Of a DNA stretch of 64,000 nt, positions 33,061-44,859 are shown one piece after another. Source of the stretch: Gnetum montanum (Eukaryota; Streptophyta; Gnetopsida; Gnetales; Gnetaceae). The first letter of the stretch is position 1. Each line of letters begins with the position of its first letter. Both the position numbers and the translations under genes were made by a program. The DNA is taken from positions 499,859 to 563,858 of the forward strand of contig MNCI01029622.1 of the NCBI GenBank assembly GCA_015680685.1. The letters run 5' to 3'. Below the pieces are notes generated by a model. The model was not told the DNA's origin. It worked only from the letters and a program-made list of their open reading frames with translations, and did not search any database.

Positions 33061-36000
33061 CTTGACCATTTTCATTCATCACCTAATTCTCCAACTAATT
33101 TTGGTAATATTTAACTACATTATCGAATTCTTAATGATCTTCGTATGTCTCTTAAGAACATTGACTTTGGCAATGTACTAATGACAAACTAGAGTTTTAG
33201 AAAGCTAAGATTATCTATCTACATAGGTTAAAACCTTAATCTTAAGTTTTAAGAGGTTAAAGTAAGTATTAATAATTGAATTGCAAGGTATGACTGGTTA
33301 GTCTATGTTATGGCCTCTTAAGGCATGATTTAAGGTGTTATTAAGCTATTGGGTACCTAGATGATAAATTTGTTCCTACCATTGAGTTTACAAGGGTGAA
33401 CAATGTTGGAAATGACTATTCATATGTTAAAAAAACCATTGTATAATCGAGTTATGTTAAAATTAAGATTTTTAGGGTCTTGAGGTACTATGTTGAGCAA
33501 GGGGTGAAAACTAAATTTTAGGGTTCCATGGAATGGGTCTAACTACACCATTATGTCCCAAAGGTTAAATTTGTAGGAAATGACTTTTCATTCACCAAAA
33601 AATGCTTTCAAAACCAAAAGTTATGGCTTTGAAGTTCTAGAATCTTTGGCATGAAAAATGAGACTTCTCGAGAGATCATCCATCCTAGTACTAATTCAGG
33701 ATAAGCATGCTTAATTATGAAGTTCTTATCTTATTCCTTATTAGTGTGTTAATTTTTATTTTTTGAAAATTCTTTTTCAGATTCCTAATTTGAAGTTAAC
33801 ATTTTGAAGAGGAAAATTTGAATGTTCTATTAGTTAACAAAAACTTCAAATTTTTCATTAGTTGATTGCAAATTTTTCCATCACCAGGTAGGGACAAGGA
33901 TGATAGTAGGAGCAGGGATGTTAGCAAAGCTATGAGGGTGTTGGAGTGATGAGCAGTGCACATGATGAGAATGTGGTTGATAGGGCATGCTAGGAGAGTG
34001 TGATGGTAGTGGGCAAGGCACATTAAGAGAGCATGACAGACAAGGAACACTAGGAGAGCACAACCATGATGGATAGTGGTTGCATGTAAGATGCAAGAAG
34101 GTTGATGACAGTGGTAGTGCAAGGAAATCTATGTGGGTTGTGGTAATGTTGCAATAGTATCTATGTTGGTTGGTGTGGTTTTGATGGGTACAATGTACTC
34201 CTTCACAGGGCTTGCATGATCTTTCTCAAGGCCTAAGCAATTCAAGCAGGGCTTATGCAGTCCTTCACAAGGCCCATGTAACCCTTATTAGGGCCAACAT
34301 GGCCCAAATAGGCCTACACTGCACTTTGCCAAGGCATGCACAACCCTCACCAATGTTAGTGTGGCCCTCACTAGGGCCAACACCACCTAGGTTAGGCTTA
34401 CATAGTTCGAAGTAGTGTTGGTCATGATGCTATGCTAGTGGTACAAGGATTTTCTATAGTGATGCCAAAGGGGCACCAGAAGGGACAATGTTTTTTTGGT
34501 GTTGATGAAGTCCATAGTATGCGCAAAGGAGCAGTGATTCTCAGCATTGGTAGTGTCCGTAGTGTGCTGGAATGGGTAGTGATTTCTAACACTAGTGGTG
34601 TTCATGGAGTGCCCAAAGGTATAGTGATTCCTAGTGTGAATGGTATTTGCAGTGTGTCATGGGATACTATAAATTACAATGGATTTTTTAGCAATGATGA
34701 AAATAATGATCATAGCAATGGTGCTAGTGGCAACATAGGTAGCAATGGAAATGGCTTTTGTAGCACCAAGAAACTTGGAGAAAAATGTGGTGAGGGTTGC
34801 TTAGTGTTGACGGTAGGTAGAGGCATGGTGACAAGTAGATGATAGGTAGTAGACTATAGGTAGGGAAGTAGTGATAGTGTAGCAGGATGTATGGGCAATG
34901 GGTGAGGTGATGACATTAGTTAAGGATAGCAACCCTAATTAGTGGTAGCATGGTTGGCCCTCAAAAAAGAGTTATGCTATCATAAGGACCAGTACATTTC
35001 TATGTAGGGCTATGTATTTTACACAAGCTTTCATGATGCAATTCCTGTAGGGCCAACACAATGTACATTTTTTTAAATTAAATTTTTAAAAATTTGGGGG
35101 TTGGGATTGAATCCATGACCTCTCTCTTTCATTTTTTAAGTTTAGAAAGTTACAGGCAGGGATCAAATCAATGAACTTGCACTTCCTCTTTATTTATTTA
35201 TTTAAATAATAATCTAATAGCTTAATATTTTAATGCATGTATAACAAGAAAATTAAACAATGATATCTCTCAAACCATAAGTTTGATTGAGATAAAATTT
35301 GTATCGTTGGAATTATCTCAACAAGTACTATGCATTGGACATAGTCTCAGTGTTCAAAAATGAAGCTAAAATTTTAGGAATTAAGAGGATCAAATTATCC
35401 TATTTGTTAAAATAACATTACTAGGCTGGCATATGGGTAACTGGAGATATTCTATATTACTTAGAATTGATTGTAAATGATGTACCAACCCTAGGATAGA
35501 ATATAATATTTATACCTTATAATTTAATAAGTATGATGGTTATACTTTCTCATATCATAGTTCTACTCTAATGAGGTATTGAGGAGACGAGTATGATAAT
35601 ATCATTTACTAAGTATTGGCTTCACTATGGGGATTAGACAATCTTATGTATGGATTCACTCCCTTATCTTATCCATACCTAGGTCTTGGTATGGTGAATA
35701 ATGCTAGGTTTACAAGGGTTAAGTGCTTAGGATAATCAGTTTCAACAAAATAAGATCAATTCATGTCATGGTTACTAACCTTTTGGGAGAAACTTAACAA
35801 TGACATTAATTAATTAATATTTATATTATTAATATGGGTAAGAGTTACCTAGACCATTGTATCCTTATCTTACCAGAATCTCTTGTAATTGATGAATCTT
35901 GATGAGGGGTAGTCAAATCTTCATCGATCAATGATATCCATGAAAGAATTTTGTTGGTTGGTGGGATCTATATCATTTGTAGATGTCTAATCCATTATTC

Positions 36001-36157
36001 ATGAAATCAATTTGAAAGGTATCTTCTGGCTTACATCTTAGAAATATGGTGCATCAGGTGATGATTAATGACTTTCTCTATATTGTGGCTTCATGGTTCA
36101 TCATTAGGTTCATGTTGGAGTTAGCCCATGGTTTTGAATGACCCTTGGATCATGATT
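33061..36157 (-). mobile_element. Element C internal, no gag or pol recognised
   Basis: About 3.1 kb in which I find no gag, protease, reverse transcriptase or integrase motif on either strand. It contains repeat arrays at about 33940-34070 (units with 'gcacattaagagagcatga'), 34205-34400 (aaggcc/ggccaacatgg units) and 34440-34870 (gtgatt...agtgt units giving a 136-residue ORF). The rest is AT-rich. Element C therefore looks non-autonomous. Confidence 0.55.
33940..34870. repeat. Three adjoining degenerate tandem arrays in element C
   Basis: First, 33940-34070 has units of about 36 bases with a 'taggagag' core. Second, 34205-34400 has units built on aaggcc/agggcc. Third, 34440-34870 has units of about 57-60 bases with 'gtgatt(c/t)(c/t)(c/t)agc', translated as the repeating GVxGVPKGxVIPS-like ORF at 34432-34842. 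All are diverged copies. They are not coding in any convincing way. Confidence 0.5.
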
Positions 36158-36172
36158 GTCTTCAATACTAAT
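36157..36172 (-). other. Primer-binding site of element C (tRNA-iMet type, eroded)
   Basis: The plus strand reads gtcttcaatactaat directly before the right LTR. This is a weathered form of gctctgataccaat, the complement of the usual TGGTATCAGAGC site. It puts the 5' LTR on the right, consistent with the polypurine tract on the left. Confidence 0.55.
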
Positions 36173-36747
36173 TATGTCATCCCATTCCCAAATTTTATGG
36201 AAAACATCAAATATACATTATATTAAACATTATTCATAAGAAGCTAATATATGAAATGTCAAATATATGTAACATTCAACATTATGCTTAAAATAAATAA
36301 CAATAAAAGGTAGAAGGAAAAATGAAAGAATTCTTTATTGATATGAAATGGTGTATCTGGATCATGCTATGAGAGTTTTCCTTGGGGTTTTCTTCCTTCA
36401 ACATCTATCTATTAGGGGAAATCTAACACTACCACAATGGTTAAGCCTACAACCAACCAAAATAGATGGCTAGTCCTCTTCTTGATCCACTTTATCTAAC
36501 TTTAGTAACTCATCTTTTTCAAGCTCTACCACCCCCGTATTGGCATGACCTCTAGGCCCAAGTATAAATGCCTTAGTTCAAACCCCCAAAATTCATCTTA
36601 AGAGGCAAGTCTGTTATTACAATGCACCCTTTTTGGTCTCAATTACAACACACCCTTTTGGGTCATGGTATGATAATGATAATACTTGTTATGAGGAGGC
36701 ACCGTCTTTGTTATGTAGTAGCACCATTTGGGAATGGGGACATTATA
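36173..36747 (-). mobile_element. Element C, 5' LTR (575 bp)
   Basis: An intact-length LTR matching the split copy at 21531-21873 plus 31614-31851. It is followed by the perfect gtaag duplication at 36748-36752. A third, truncated relative sits at 39170-39655. Confidence 0.8.
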
Positions 36748-36931
36748 GTAAGATAAACACATTGATATAAAGTACAAGTTTCTCCAAAAAGTAGTGGCAA
36801 AAGGAGAAGTAACCTTGCAACACATTTCTATGAGTCAAATGCTTGTAGATCCTTTGATGAACCTCATTCCTAGAGATATATTTGTGACTCATGCTAAAGC
36901 CTTGGGACTATGTAGAATTTGATTCATGTAT
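36748..36931 (+). pseudogene. Ty1/copia RNase H, C-terminal end (element D, resumed)
   Basis: After the C insertion the frame goes on as KHIDIKYKFLQ (with a stop), then VAKGEVTLQHISMSQMLVDPLMNLIPRDIFVTHAKALGLCRI and a stop at 36931. This is the classical C-terminus of copia polyproteins (STSQMLADPLTKP...SLGLRR). Together with 21150-21530 it completes RNase H. Confidence 0.85.
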
Positions 36932-37959
36932 GAGTGATCATTTCTTACATCATGTATTAAGGATCATTTTTCTCATTTATGCACATGTTTTTTTCTTTCA
37001 TATGTGACATAATTTTTTTCATGTATATGGATCCCACTAGTATATCATTAGGTCTAATTGGTTCACTCACATGAATAATCATCCTTTGGTGCTTATAGAA
37101 TAGTGGGAAAAGGATGAGACATTCAAAGTGTCACCTTGGTATAGAAACGAAGATGAAGTTTCTACAAGGAGACTAAATATGAATGATCCCATAATTCATA
37201 TGAGCCTAAAGGATAAAATTGAATGTAAGGTTTTTTTGTCTTTCACAATGACATAAAGAAACTCGATTTATTTACTTAAATAGTAAATAAACCAAGGTTT
37301 GTACAATTTAGAGAGAGAGACATACAATCTCTTATAGTAGAGGCTCTCTACCATAGCAAGTATTTCATAATATATGTGCTATTCAACCAAAAGTGAGAAG
37401 GTGAGTGAATGGATTCCTACTTCCTTACCATGCGAGTCCTTCTGGATACAACATAGGTGTTCCACAAATGTATTCTTTATGGACCTTTAACTATGTCATG
37501 AAGTAAAAGGTTGATGATTGCTACTTTGAGATGTTACTTACAATGATGAATGATGCAACCTCATAGGAGATCACCAAGAAAGTCGTTAATCTAGAGGATA
37601 CTCACATTAGGATAAAGGAAAGATATTTTGATCACATCTATGCACTTTATTCATAGTCAACTGGTCATATTACCTTTAAGTAATGAAATGATCATGAATA
37701 TATTTGCATCACGTGTTATAAATGATAGGTCAAGTATAGCTCATGGAGGGATTAGAGATGCTTGAATCCATATGCTTTCAATATATTTGGGAAATCTACA
37801 AGCTACTCTAGGGTTTATGTCTCTACATTGGCCTTAATTGGTTACTAATGTAAAGCTCTCAAACATGAAGAGAAAAATGAATGGATTGCACCTTGGATTT
37901 GCCTATGTAAAAGGATTGAGTTGTTAGATAAGTGAAATTGGAGCTTTTGTGGCATACCC
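36932..37959 (+). mobile_element. Element D 3' region between pol and LTR
   Basis: About 1 kb downstream of the pol stop with no domain recognised. It contains a GA-rich stretch (gagagagaga, 37311-37320). No gene is supported. Confidence 0.4.
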
Positions 37960-37980
37960 CACCATGGGCAAGTGGAAGAA
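37960..37980 (+). other. Polypurine-tract region of element D
   Basis: accatgggcaagtggaagaa precedes the 3' LTR, resembling the CAAGTGGGAGATT-type tract common before plant copia 3' LTRs. Similar motifs occur at 7681 and 7806 in the leader. Confidence 0.55.
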
Positions 37981-37991
37981 TTTTGGAGTTA

Positions 37992-38600
37992 TGTGGATTG
38001 GCACCCATGATTAGACATGCCATAACTGACAAAAGTATTGGAAGGAGTGGCCATAGTAATTAGTAGGAGTGGCTATCATTATAGCAGCTATGACCAGTTC
38101 GCAACTCATCCCACTCCACCACTAGTACTCCATCCACTTTGAGGATAAAGGGGCTATTACCTCTTTGTTATGATGGTTGGCTCCTAATACTTCCATGGGT
38201 GGAAATGAATATGAGTTTTGGTAGTTTATGTATGAGTCTCTCCTTCACAATTTTGCTAGTTTTGCTACCATTATTTAGTGTCCCTATCATTGTTGCTCTT
38301 GTCCTTCTTTGATGACATTGCTATTTCAACCTTGACTACCATAGTTGCTCTTGTTTACACCATTGTTGCATGCTCTATAGCTCTTCTTCTACCACACATT
38401 TGATCTTGTTGTTATTTTCCTACACATCTGATCTTGCTAATGCTACACCATTGCACACAAGATCTTGCTACTACTACATCACTAATCTTGTTGTTGTTGC
38501 AATGTATAACTGATCTAGCTTCTAGTGCTATGCTATTGCTATCACTTGCATAATCAACCATAAGTAAAATAGATACATTACCCATTAAGTTTACATATTA
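37992..38600 (+). mobile_element. Element D, 3' LTR (eroded, end unclear)
   Basis: Partner of 6536-7045. It begins TGTGG and follows the same order of blocks, but with nearly all CpGs turned to TG or CA. For example, acgtccgatcgtg in the 5' copy has become acatttgatcttg-like text here. The similarity fades after 'tacattacccat' near 38585. The matching target-site duplication could not be found. Confidence 0.65.
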
Positions 38601-39169
38601 AAAATTATTTTACAAATTTACATGCAACATTAAGACCTAATGGTTTATTCTTCTAGGCCTAATGGAATATGCAGTAAAAGTTTAATTATTTTTTCCCTTT
38701 AAGAAGGTTGTCAGCCTTGAAAATTTAGTAAAGCATATTTAAAAATAAAGAATAATATACTCAAGAAGCTATGAATGCATTTTGATCCTCTTAAATTAAA
38801 TCATATCTAGTATCTAGAATAAATAGCCTATTTATTAGATTCATTATTTTCCTTCTTTCTTATTCACTATCATTATTTATACTATTTTTTATCATAGTTC
38901 ACATTAGTTCATGAGTGGCTCTCTTATTCTATTGATTCATGACTTGATGGCTTTTCAACTTCCCATAGCTTGTTAATTCATTAGCTATTTGCATAATATA
39001 TAAAGAATGGATATTGATCAATGTAAATCCTTCCAAATTTTTTAGCTTTCCTTTTCTCTAGAATTATCCTATACACAGTTGTGTATATGTAGAATACTCT
39101 CTTTGAGTTTCAATTAAAGTTATGTTGTTAATTATCTACAAACTATATACTTCAAGGTTGTATGAAAAA
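38601..39169. other. AT-rich interval, nothing recognised
   Basis: Sequence with no repeat partner that I can see in the window and no coding frame. It may include the rest of the D LTR or flanking repeat debris. Confidence 0.4.
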
Positions 39170-39760
39170 TATAACATTCCAATCTTGAATGCTAAGACAA
39201 ACATAAAATATAGATTATATTTAACATTATGCATATAAAACAAGATAGGAAAAATGTAGAAAGAAGTAAGAAATAATTTTATTAATAAGAAAATTAGAAT
39301 TAAATAAATATATCTAGGTCATGCTATAACGATTTCTAGGATTATCTTCCATTAGAATCTATCCCTTAGAGACAATATTGTGTTATTACCACATTTAGAC
39401 CTAGACCTAATTAGAAAGGATGCTCAAATCCCTTCATTTCCAAATTTGGTTGACTTTTCTCATATGCCATTACTAACTTCATAACTCCATCCTAGTACAA
39501 CCTTTAACTTGTTGGTATAAATACCCTAGATCAAATATCCAAATGTTCCCTCAAGAAACATGTCCATAATTACAATGTGCCTTTTTATTAATAGTCTTTT
39601 AATAATAATTACAACTCTTGGTTATGAAACAATACCATTTGAGGATATGACTCAACAAACTATCACACTTAGCTTTCATTCATTCTTGAGTAAATCAGCA
39701 TTAAAATATTTCTCCATACCCTAATACTTTCTTTTTTTAGTGAGGTTTAAGGTTCTTTTG
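39170..39760 (-). mobile_element. Truncated C-type LTR with adjoining internal end
   Basis: 39170-39655 matches the C LTRs ('taacattatgc', the ttattaat...aattaaataaatatatctagg block, 'ttccattagaatctatcccttag', 'aagaaacatgtcc', 'accatttgagg'). It is followed by 100 bases that match the first 100 bases inside element C (31852-31965), up to 'cttcttttttag'. The similarity to C stops where the captured nuclease frame begins. This is a useful outgroup for locating the capture junction. Confidence 0.65.
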
Positions 39761-42390
39761 CTTATTCTACAATGGAAATTTAAGTGAAAAAATAAATAAA
39801 TAAAAGTAAATCTATCATCATATAAATAACTTATATTAATTACCTAGAAATGATAATAGGTAAATTAAAGGTCTAATAACTACCAATCACAAGTCCCAAT
39901 TAGAGTTATACTATGCACATATTGTGTTCTCTAGTTACCCAAGTGTAGGTACGGAAAATCCTTATTCACAACTTGTATTATCAGAAAATATTTATTTAAC
40001 TAATTCTTAAAGGTAAAAATTAAATAAAGAAAGAATAAGAAATGAAATAAAGGTAAATAAATGTCATAGTTTTCTAACTGATGTAGGCTAGAAACTTTGT
40101 AACATCCTCTAACCTAGGCTTAGGCTATAAAGATATTACATACAAAAATTGCAACTAAAAAATGGTAAAGGATTCTACAAAATTATAGGAAAAGTAGTAG
40201 GTATTCAAACAATAGGTGCAAAAGGCAAATAAAATTAAAAATTTTATAAAAGAATAGACACTAGCCCATTACATATAAAAACCTACCCTCTTTACTAAGC
40301 AATAATACTTCACCTGATTCTAATACCTATGCAAACAAAAATGAACTAATAGCTAATAATAAAGTTAATAATGGAATAAAAAAATTAAATATTGATGATG
40401 AAACGAAATTTTTTAACATATAAAATAAGCATCCAAATACCATAGTTAGAATTTTTTATAAGATACTAGCTTATGAATTCAAATTCTAAAGCATAACATT
40501 AGCTATTGAAAAGTAAAAACAGACCTGCACCAAAGATAAGAAAGTACATACAAACCTATGTCAACCAAAGGGCACTAAAAAGTATAAATAATTCAAGCTA
40601 ATTATAACATAGAAAATATATAAAATTTCTAAATGCTATGAAATTAATAGAAATCTATAGTAATCATCTTGTTTGTCATCTATCTCATCTCCACTAACAC
40701 TTTTATCACTTGGAAAGTAAAAATGAATGGAAATTAAGTCTATGTAATTGAGTACAAAAAATAAAATATAAATACAACTTGAGTGGTTATGGAATCAAAC
40801 ATTAGGTGGATAGAAAACTATGCACTTAGGTTGTTCCATATTTAAAACATTAGCACCAAATAAATAAACGATAAAAAAAATAAAATAAAGAATAGCATAT
40901 AACCAAATTTTCAAATAAAACTTCCTTCAAAATACAACTAAAATTTTATGAAAGTTAGCAAAAAACTTTCAAGTTCAAAATGTTAGAAGTTGGGATGTTT
41001 ATTCATTATGTACAACAAGACTTTTTAATCTAAAACCAAAATAAAAAAAAATTCTTGTAGGACTTATTTATGTTTCTTAAATCTAGTACCAAATTTAGCT
41101 AGATATACCACCTTAGTTTCTATCATCTAGCAAAATCCATAGATGCCTCCTACTTGGAGTGTAGTTAAAGGCTAAGACCTAAGGACTTCACTTCTATAGA
41201 TAGAGAAAGGTTTTATAACACCTCCATGATCTATTAGCAATGCTCCTGGATAGGTACAAAAATTTATTATTATGCATATGTTTTGAATTTTTGGGCCATT
41301 TTGGTTAGTACACATTTTCTTTTAATGTTAACTCTTCAATGTAATGCATTTAGTGCACATATTCATGAAGTTGAGATTTCTATTTGATTCTTTTTGCAAT
41401 TTAGCTTTGGATATGTAATATGATTATATTTTGAGATTACATTATGAACTTTATTTTTTTAGGTTTAATTTGAATTTTATATATTTTTGCTGAAATTTCT
41501 AGGATGCTTTATTAAGGTTTCAATGTTTGGAAAAAATGGCTTTACCACCACAACATTTATGCTCATATAATTCTATTACCTATTATTACTCTCAGTATTA
41601 CCTATTTTTAGTATTGTTACTACTATTCTTACTAGGATTGTTACTTATTATTATTCTTACTATAGTTTTACTTGTTGTTACCATTGTTACTATTACTATT
41701 ACCATAGATACTATTGCTATTAACTAATATTATCATCAATGTTATCTATTTTTATCATTTTTACTTGCTATTAATTACTATTAGTATACTATTATTCCTA
41801 TTACCTATTTTTATCACTAATACCTACTATTATAGGCATTACCTACTATCATTCATCAGTAATTGGTAAAATATGAGACTTAGGACTCATCAAAATTTTT
41901 AACATGTTAGAATTTATATTTTTGAAGATGATCAATTTGGAAAATTTAGGCCAAGAAGAACATTTTCTTATGTATTTCATTACTATTTATCATGTAATTT
42001 TGATATACATTTATAGATTGAAGCAAGTTTTGATTCTCAATGAATTAACTCTAGGGCATGACATACTCCATCAGTGCTAGCTTAGATGAGATAATCCCAT
42101 AAAATAAAAAAATTTTATCACACAAGGTGCCCCCTTAGTTAGAGGTTGAATTTTAATATTTGGAGCTAGTCTAAGTCATGGATCATCCTCTTTGTGCTCA
42201 TCTTATCAAAGATGTGTTGTCTCCTTTAAAACATTGGAAGTTCTTAATGCATTTAAGTGGGTCTTACCCATGTATAAGTTGAAAATAGAAAGTCCTAAAA
42301 ATCAAAAGTATATGATCAATGAAGGATATATGAATTGTTAGAATTATCAATTGGCATTTTTTCTAGCCAAGATAGAGTGTTTCTCTTAGG
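39761..42390. other. AT-rich interval without genes
   Basis: I see no conserved domain on either strand. A degenerate trinucleotide region (tta/cta/att themes) at 41560-41870 produces a hydrophobic 66-residue ORF (41527-41727) that is a low-complexity artefact. Old transposon debris is likely. Confidence 0.5.
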
Positions 42391-43020
42391 TCTATCATGG
42401 TGAATTTAGATGTTAGAGGCAAGATGAAGATGGATTGTTGGGTTGAGATGAGTATTTTAACTAGAAAAATTGACAAGTATTGTAGTAGTGAACTAAGAAG
42501 AAGTGAAGTGTGCCAAAATCACCATATTTCATTTTTTTATTTTGTACCTAAAAATTCCCTATCATTTGCATTATATTGTGCTAATTTATTTATCCTCATT
42601 GGATGCAATCTAATCTAAAAGAGATCCATGTATGCATCATTTAATTTTTTATTTGAGATTTGTAATTTGGTTTGAAGACTTTTTCTTTAAAATCTTAATT
42701 GTATAAGATGAATACTAGAAACCTTAGAAACTAGTGTTATTCTTCAAGAAGTTAAAGAGATTGAAGTCAAACCAAGGGAAGTGAAGATTTGAGTAGTATT
42801 TGTAGAGTGGAGTAGGCACAAGGTAAACTACTATAAATTTTTGTTGTACACATTCTTGGTTTTATTTCATATATTTCATTTTGTACCAAAAGTAGATTTA
42901 TTTTATTTTGATCTCATATATGTTATTCACAATATTATTAGATTGATTTCATGATGAAATGAATTTTAATTCTAGAAAGACATCCTATTAACCCCTTCTA
43001 GGCTATCTATTTTGATCCAT
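42391..43020 (+). mobile_element. Presumed end of the 5' LTR of copia element E
   Basis: The stretch before the primer-binding site has the look of a SIRE-type copia LTR end: an actactataaatttttgttgt promoter-like stretch at about 42826-42846, 'ttatttcatatatttcattttgt', then pyrimidine-rich 'cccttctaggctatctatttt' near 42993-43013. The left limit is unknown, since no partner LTR was found in the window. Confidence 0.5.
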
Positions 43021-43023
43021 AAT

Positions 43024-43037
43024 TGGTATTAGAGCTT
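43024..43037 (+). other. Primer-binding site of element E (tRNA-iMet)
   Basis: TGGTATTAGAGCTT differs from the standard plant initiator-Met site TGGTATCAGAGC at a single C-to-T. It marks the start of the internal region of the plus-strand element E. Confidence 0.8.
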
Positions 43038-43059
43038 CATCTCTTAATTACTAGACTAG

Positions 43060-43858
43060 CATCCTTCAAGAGTTTGTGCTTGTTCCATGATGTTTATTTT
43101 AAATGCATAATCTTTTTACAATCCTTCATTCTTTGATGAATTATACTACATCTACTAGAAAGAAATGATGAGATGCTTCCTGTAATATTTGGATTTTAAT
43201 ATTTGGCTTTTGATAGAGCATGGATACTCACAGGCTACAATAATTCATATAACTTCAATTGAAAAATCCTAAACAAGATCAAAGAACATATCTAAGCAGA
43301 TAGATGAATATAAGAGAGCTCATGTGGCTAATGTAAAAGCCATGAATACGTTCTATTGTGCCTTGTATCCAAAAGAGCTTAACTAAGTTGTTTGATGCAA
43401 GACTAGAAAAGAGATTTAGAATCTTCTTGAATCCATTGTTGATGGTACCATAAAAATGAGGTAATCAAAAGTTTAAGCATCTTAAGATGGATGATGAAAC
43501 TATCAAATAGTACTTAGTTAGAGTAACTAAAATTACCAAGTTCCTTAAAATACTTGGAGTAGAGTGTCTTGATTCTAAGACTTGTCAAAAAGTCTTGGGA
43601 AGCCTTCCTAAGAAATTTCATTCTAAGATCACTATAATTCTTGAGGTTATAGGCATAAACATTATGAAGGTTGATGAGCTTCAAAAAAACTTAGAAACCT
43701 ATGAGTTGTCTCTACAAGATTCTAATAAAATTAAATCATTTAAGAAGAGAATTACCTTGAAGACTTTAAACGATGGTAATGAAAAGACTTAGATGAGCTA
43801 AATAAATAACAATTAGGTCTTTTAATAAGAAATTTTAGCAAGGTATTCAAAAAGAAGT
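43060..43858 (+). pseudogene. Ty1/copia gag, first part (element E)
   Basis: Gag of a SIRE/Tork-like copia element. The best frame (43595-43792) reads GSLPKKFHSKITIILEVIGI, then MKVDELQKNLETYELSL, matching the SLPxxFxxKVxAIEE ... VDELxGSLxTYE block of the UBN2 gag domain. Upstream text includes NLLESIVDGT-like and WMMKLSNST-like pieces in other frames. It is interrupted at 43858 by element A5 and resumes at 51323. Confidence 0.75.
43854..43858. repeat. Target-site duplication of A5, left (gaagt)
   Basis: gaagt at 43854-43858 and at 51323-51327: a perfect 5-bp duplication around element A5. Confidence 0.85.
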
Positions 43859-44707
43859 TGATGAGTGGTGAGGTACCCCTACACTCAATCATACGAATAT
43901 GAGCGTTTTCACGCCTGATCCATTCAAACTCCATAGACGGACTAGTTGTGGCATCTAGACAGTTATCCTTAGGTCGCAGTTCGTTGTCATCCCACTTGGA
44001 CAGGTATTATATTTGTCACATATGGTTTAGTCTAGAGTGATGTGTATGATGTGTTCCTAATCTAATGCTACTCCTGAAGGCAATGGAAAAGAACATTAAC
44101 TAAGCTAAGCTAGGAGGGAAAGGGTAAGAGAATCTAATCTAGCCTAAGTGCGATGAGCATCTATTCCTTGATCATCCATACACATCTTGAACTTTGTGCA
44201 TGACTATCACTACGATTACCAAGCGTAGATCCTAGGTATGCCACTGGGTTACCAAGTAGTCACACTTAAACGCTCGTAATCAAGTCATACTCATTCCGTG
44301 TTGCTAGGAGATAAGGGTGAGAGAGATTAACTAGGAAAGCAGTAAGTAACAAGTAATTAAATAAATAAATAACAAAGTGAATGTTGCAATGATGAAATAA
44401 TCATGATCTTTATTTTTGATCATGTGCATTTTTAGGTACGTCACACTCGAATAAAGGATGTCGTACAATTACATTCACCACACTATGGGTAGACATGGGA
44501 AAATAATCTATCTCTGGAGGGATCAAACTGCCGGAGCTTCACTACAATCTAACCTATTTATGTGAAACAAGGGAGAGCCACTTCTTATTTATAGAGATTT
44601 CAGTAGACTATGATATTATGTACGTGATATTGTGGGGGATATGATATAGCAGCAGACACGATATCGCGTATGCAATATCGTGGCCCATGTGATATCGCGT
44701 CATATCA
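43859..44707 (-). mobile_element. Element A5, 3' LTR (849 bp)
   Basis: It runs from TGATGAGTGGTGAGG to CATATCA and pairs with 50400-51322. It has a minus-strand TATA box near 44584-44592 and the GATATCGCG array at 44610-44700. Just inside, the minus strand reads GTGGGGATA (44708-44716), a candidate polypurine tract. Confidence 0.85.
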
Positions 44708-44859
44708 TATCCCCACGACTGAATAAAAAATCATCCTAGAGTTATAGTCATTACACAGTGGACAGGTATGTGATTATTAATGGAAAAAGAAATGGGAAAA
44801 TGCTGCAGTGTGGGAAGAAAACACAACACACAAAATATGCTACAAGTACAAAAATTTGG

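Noticed and set aside
34432-34842. 136-residue ORF as a gene
   Set aside because: It is produced by a diverged DNA tandem repeat inside element C and has no recognised domain or start context.
41527-41727. Hydrophobic 66-residue ORF that looks like a membrane peptide
   Set aside because: It is the translation of a degenerate tta/cta trinucleotide region; composition alone explains it.
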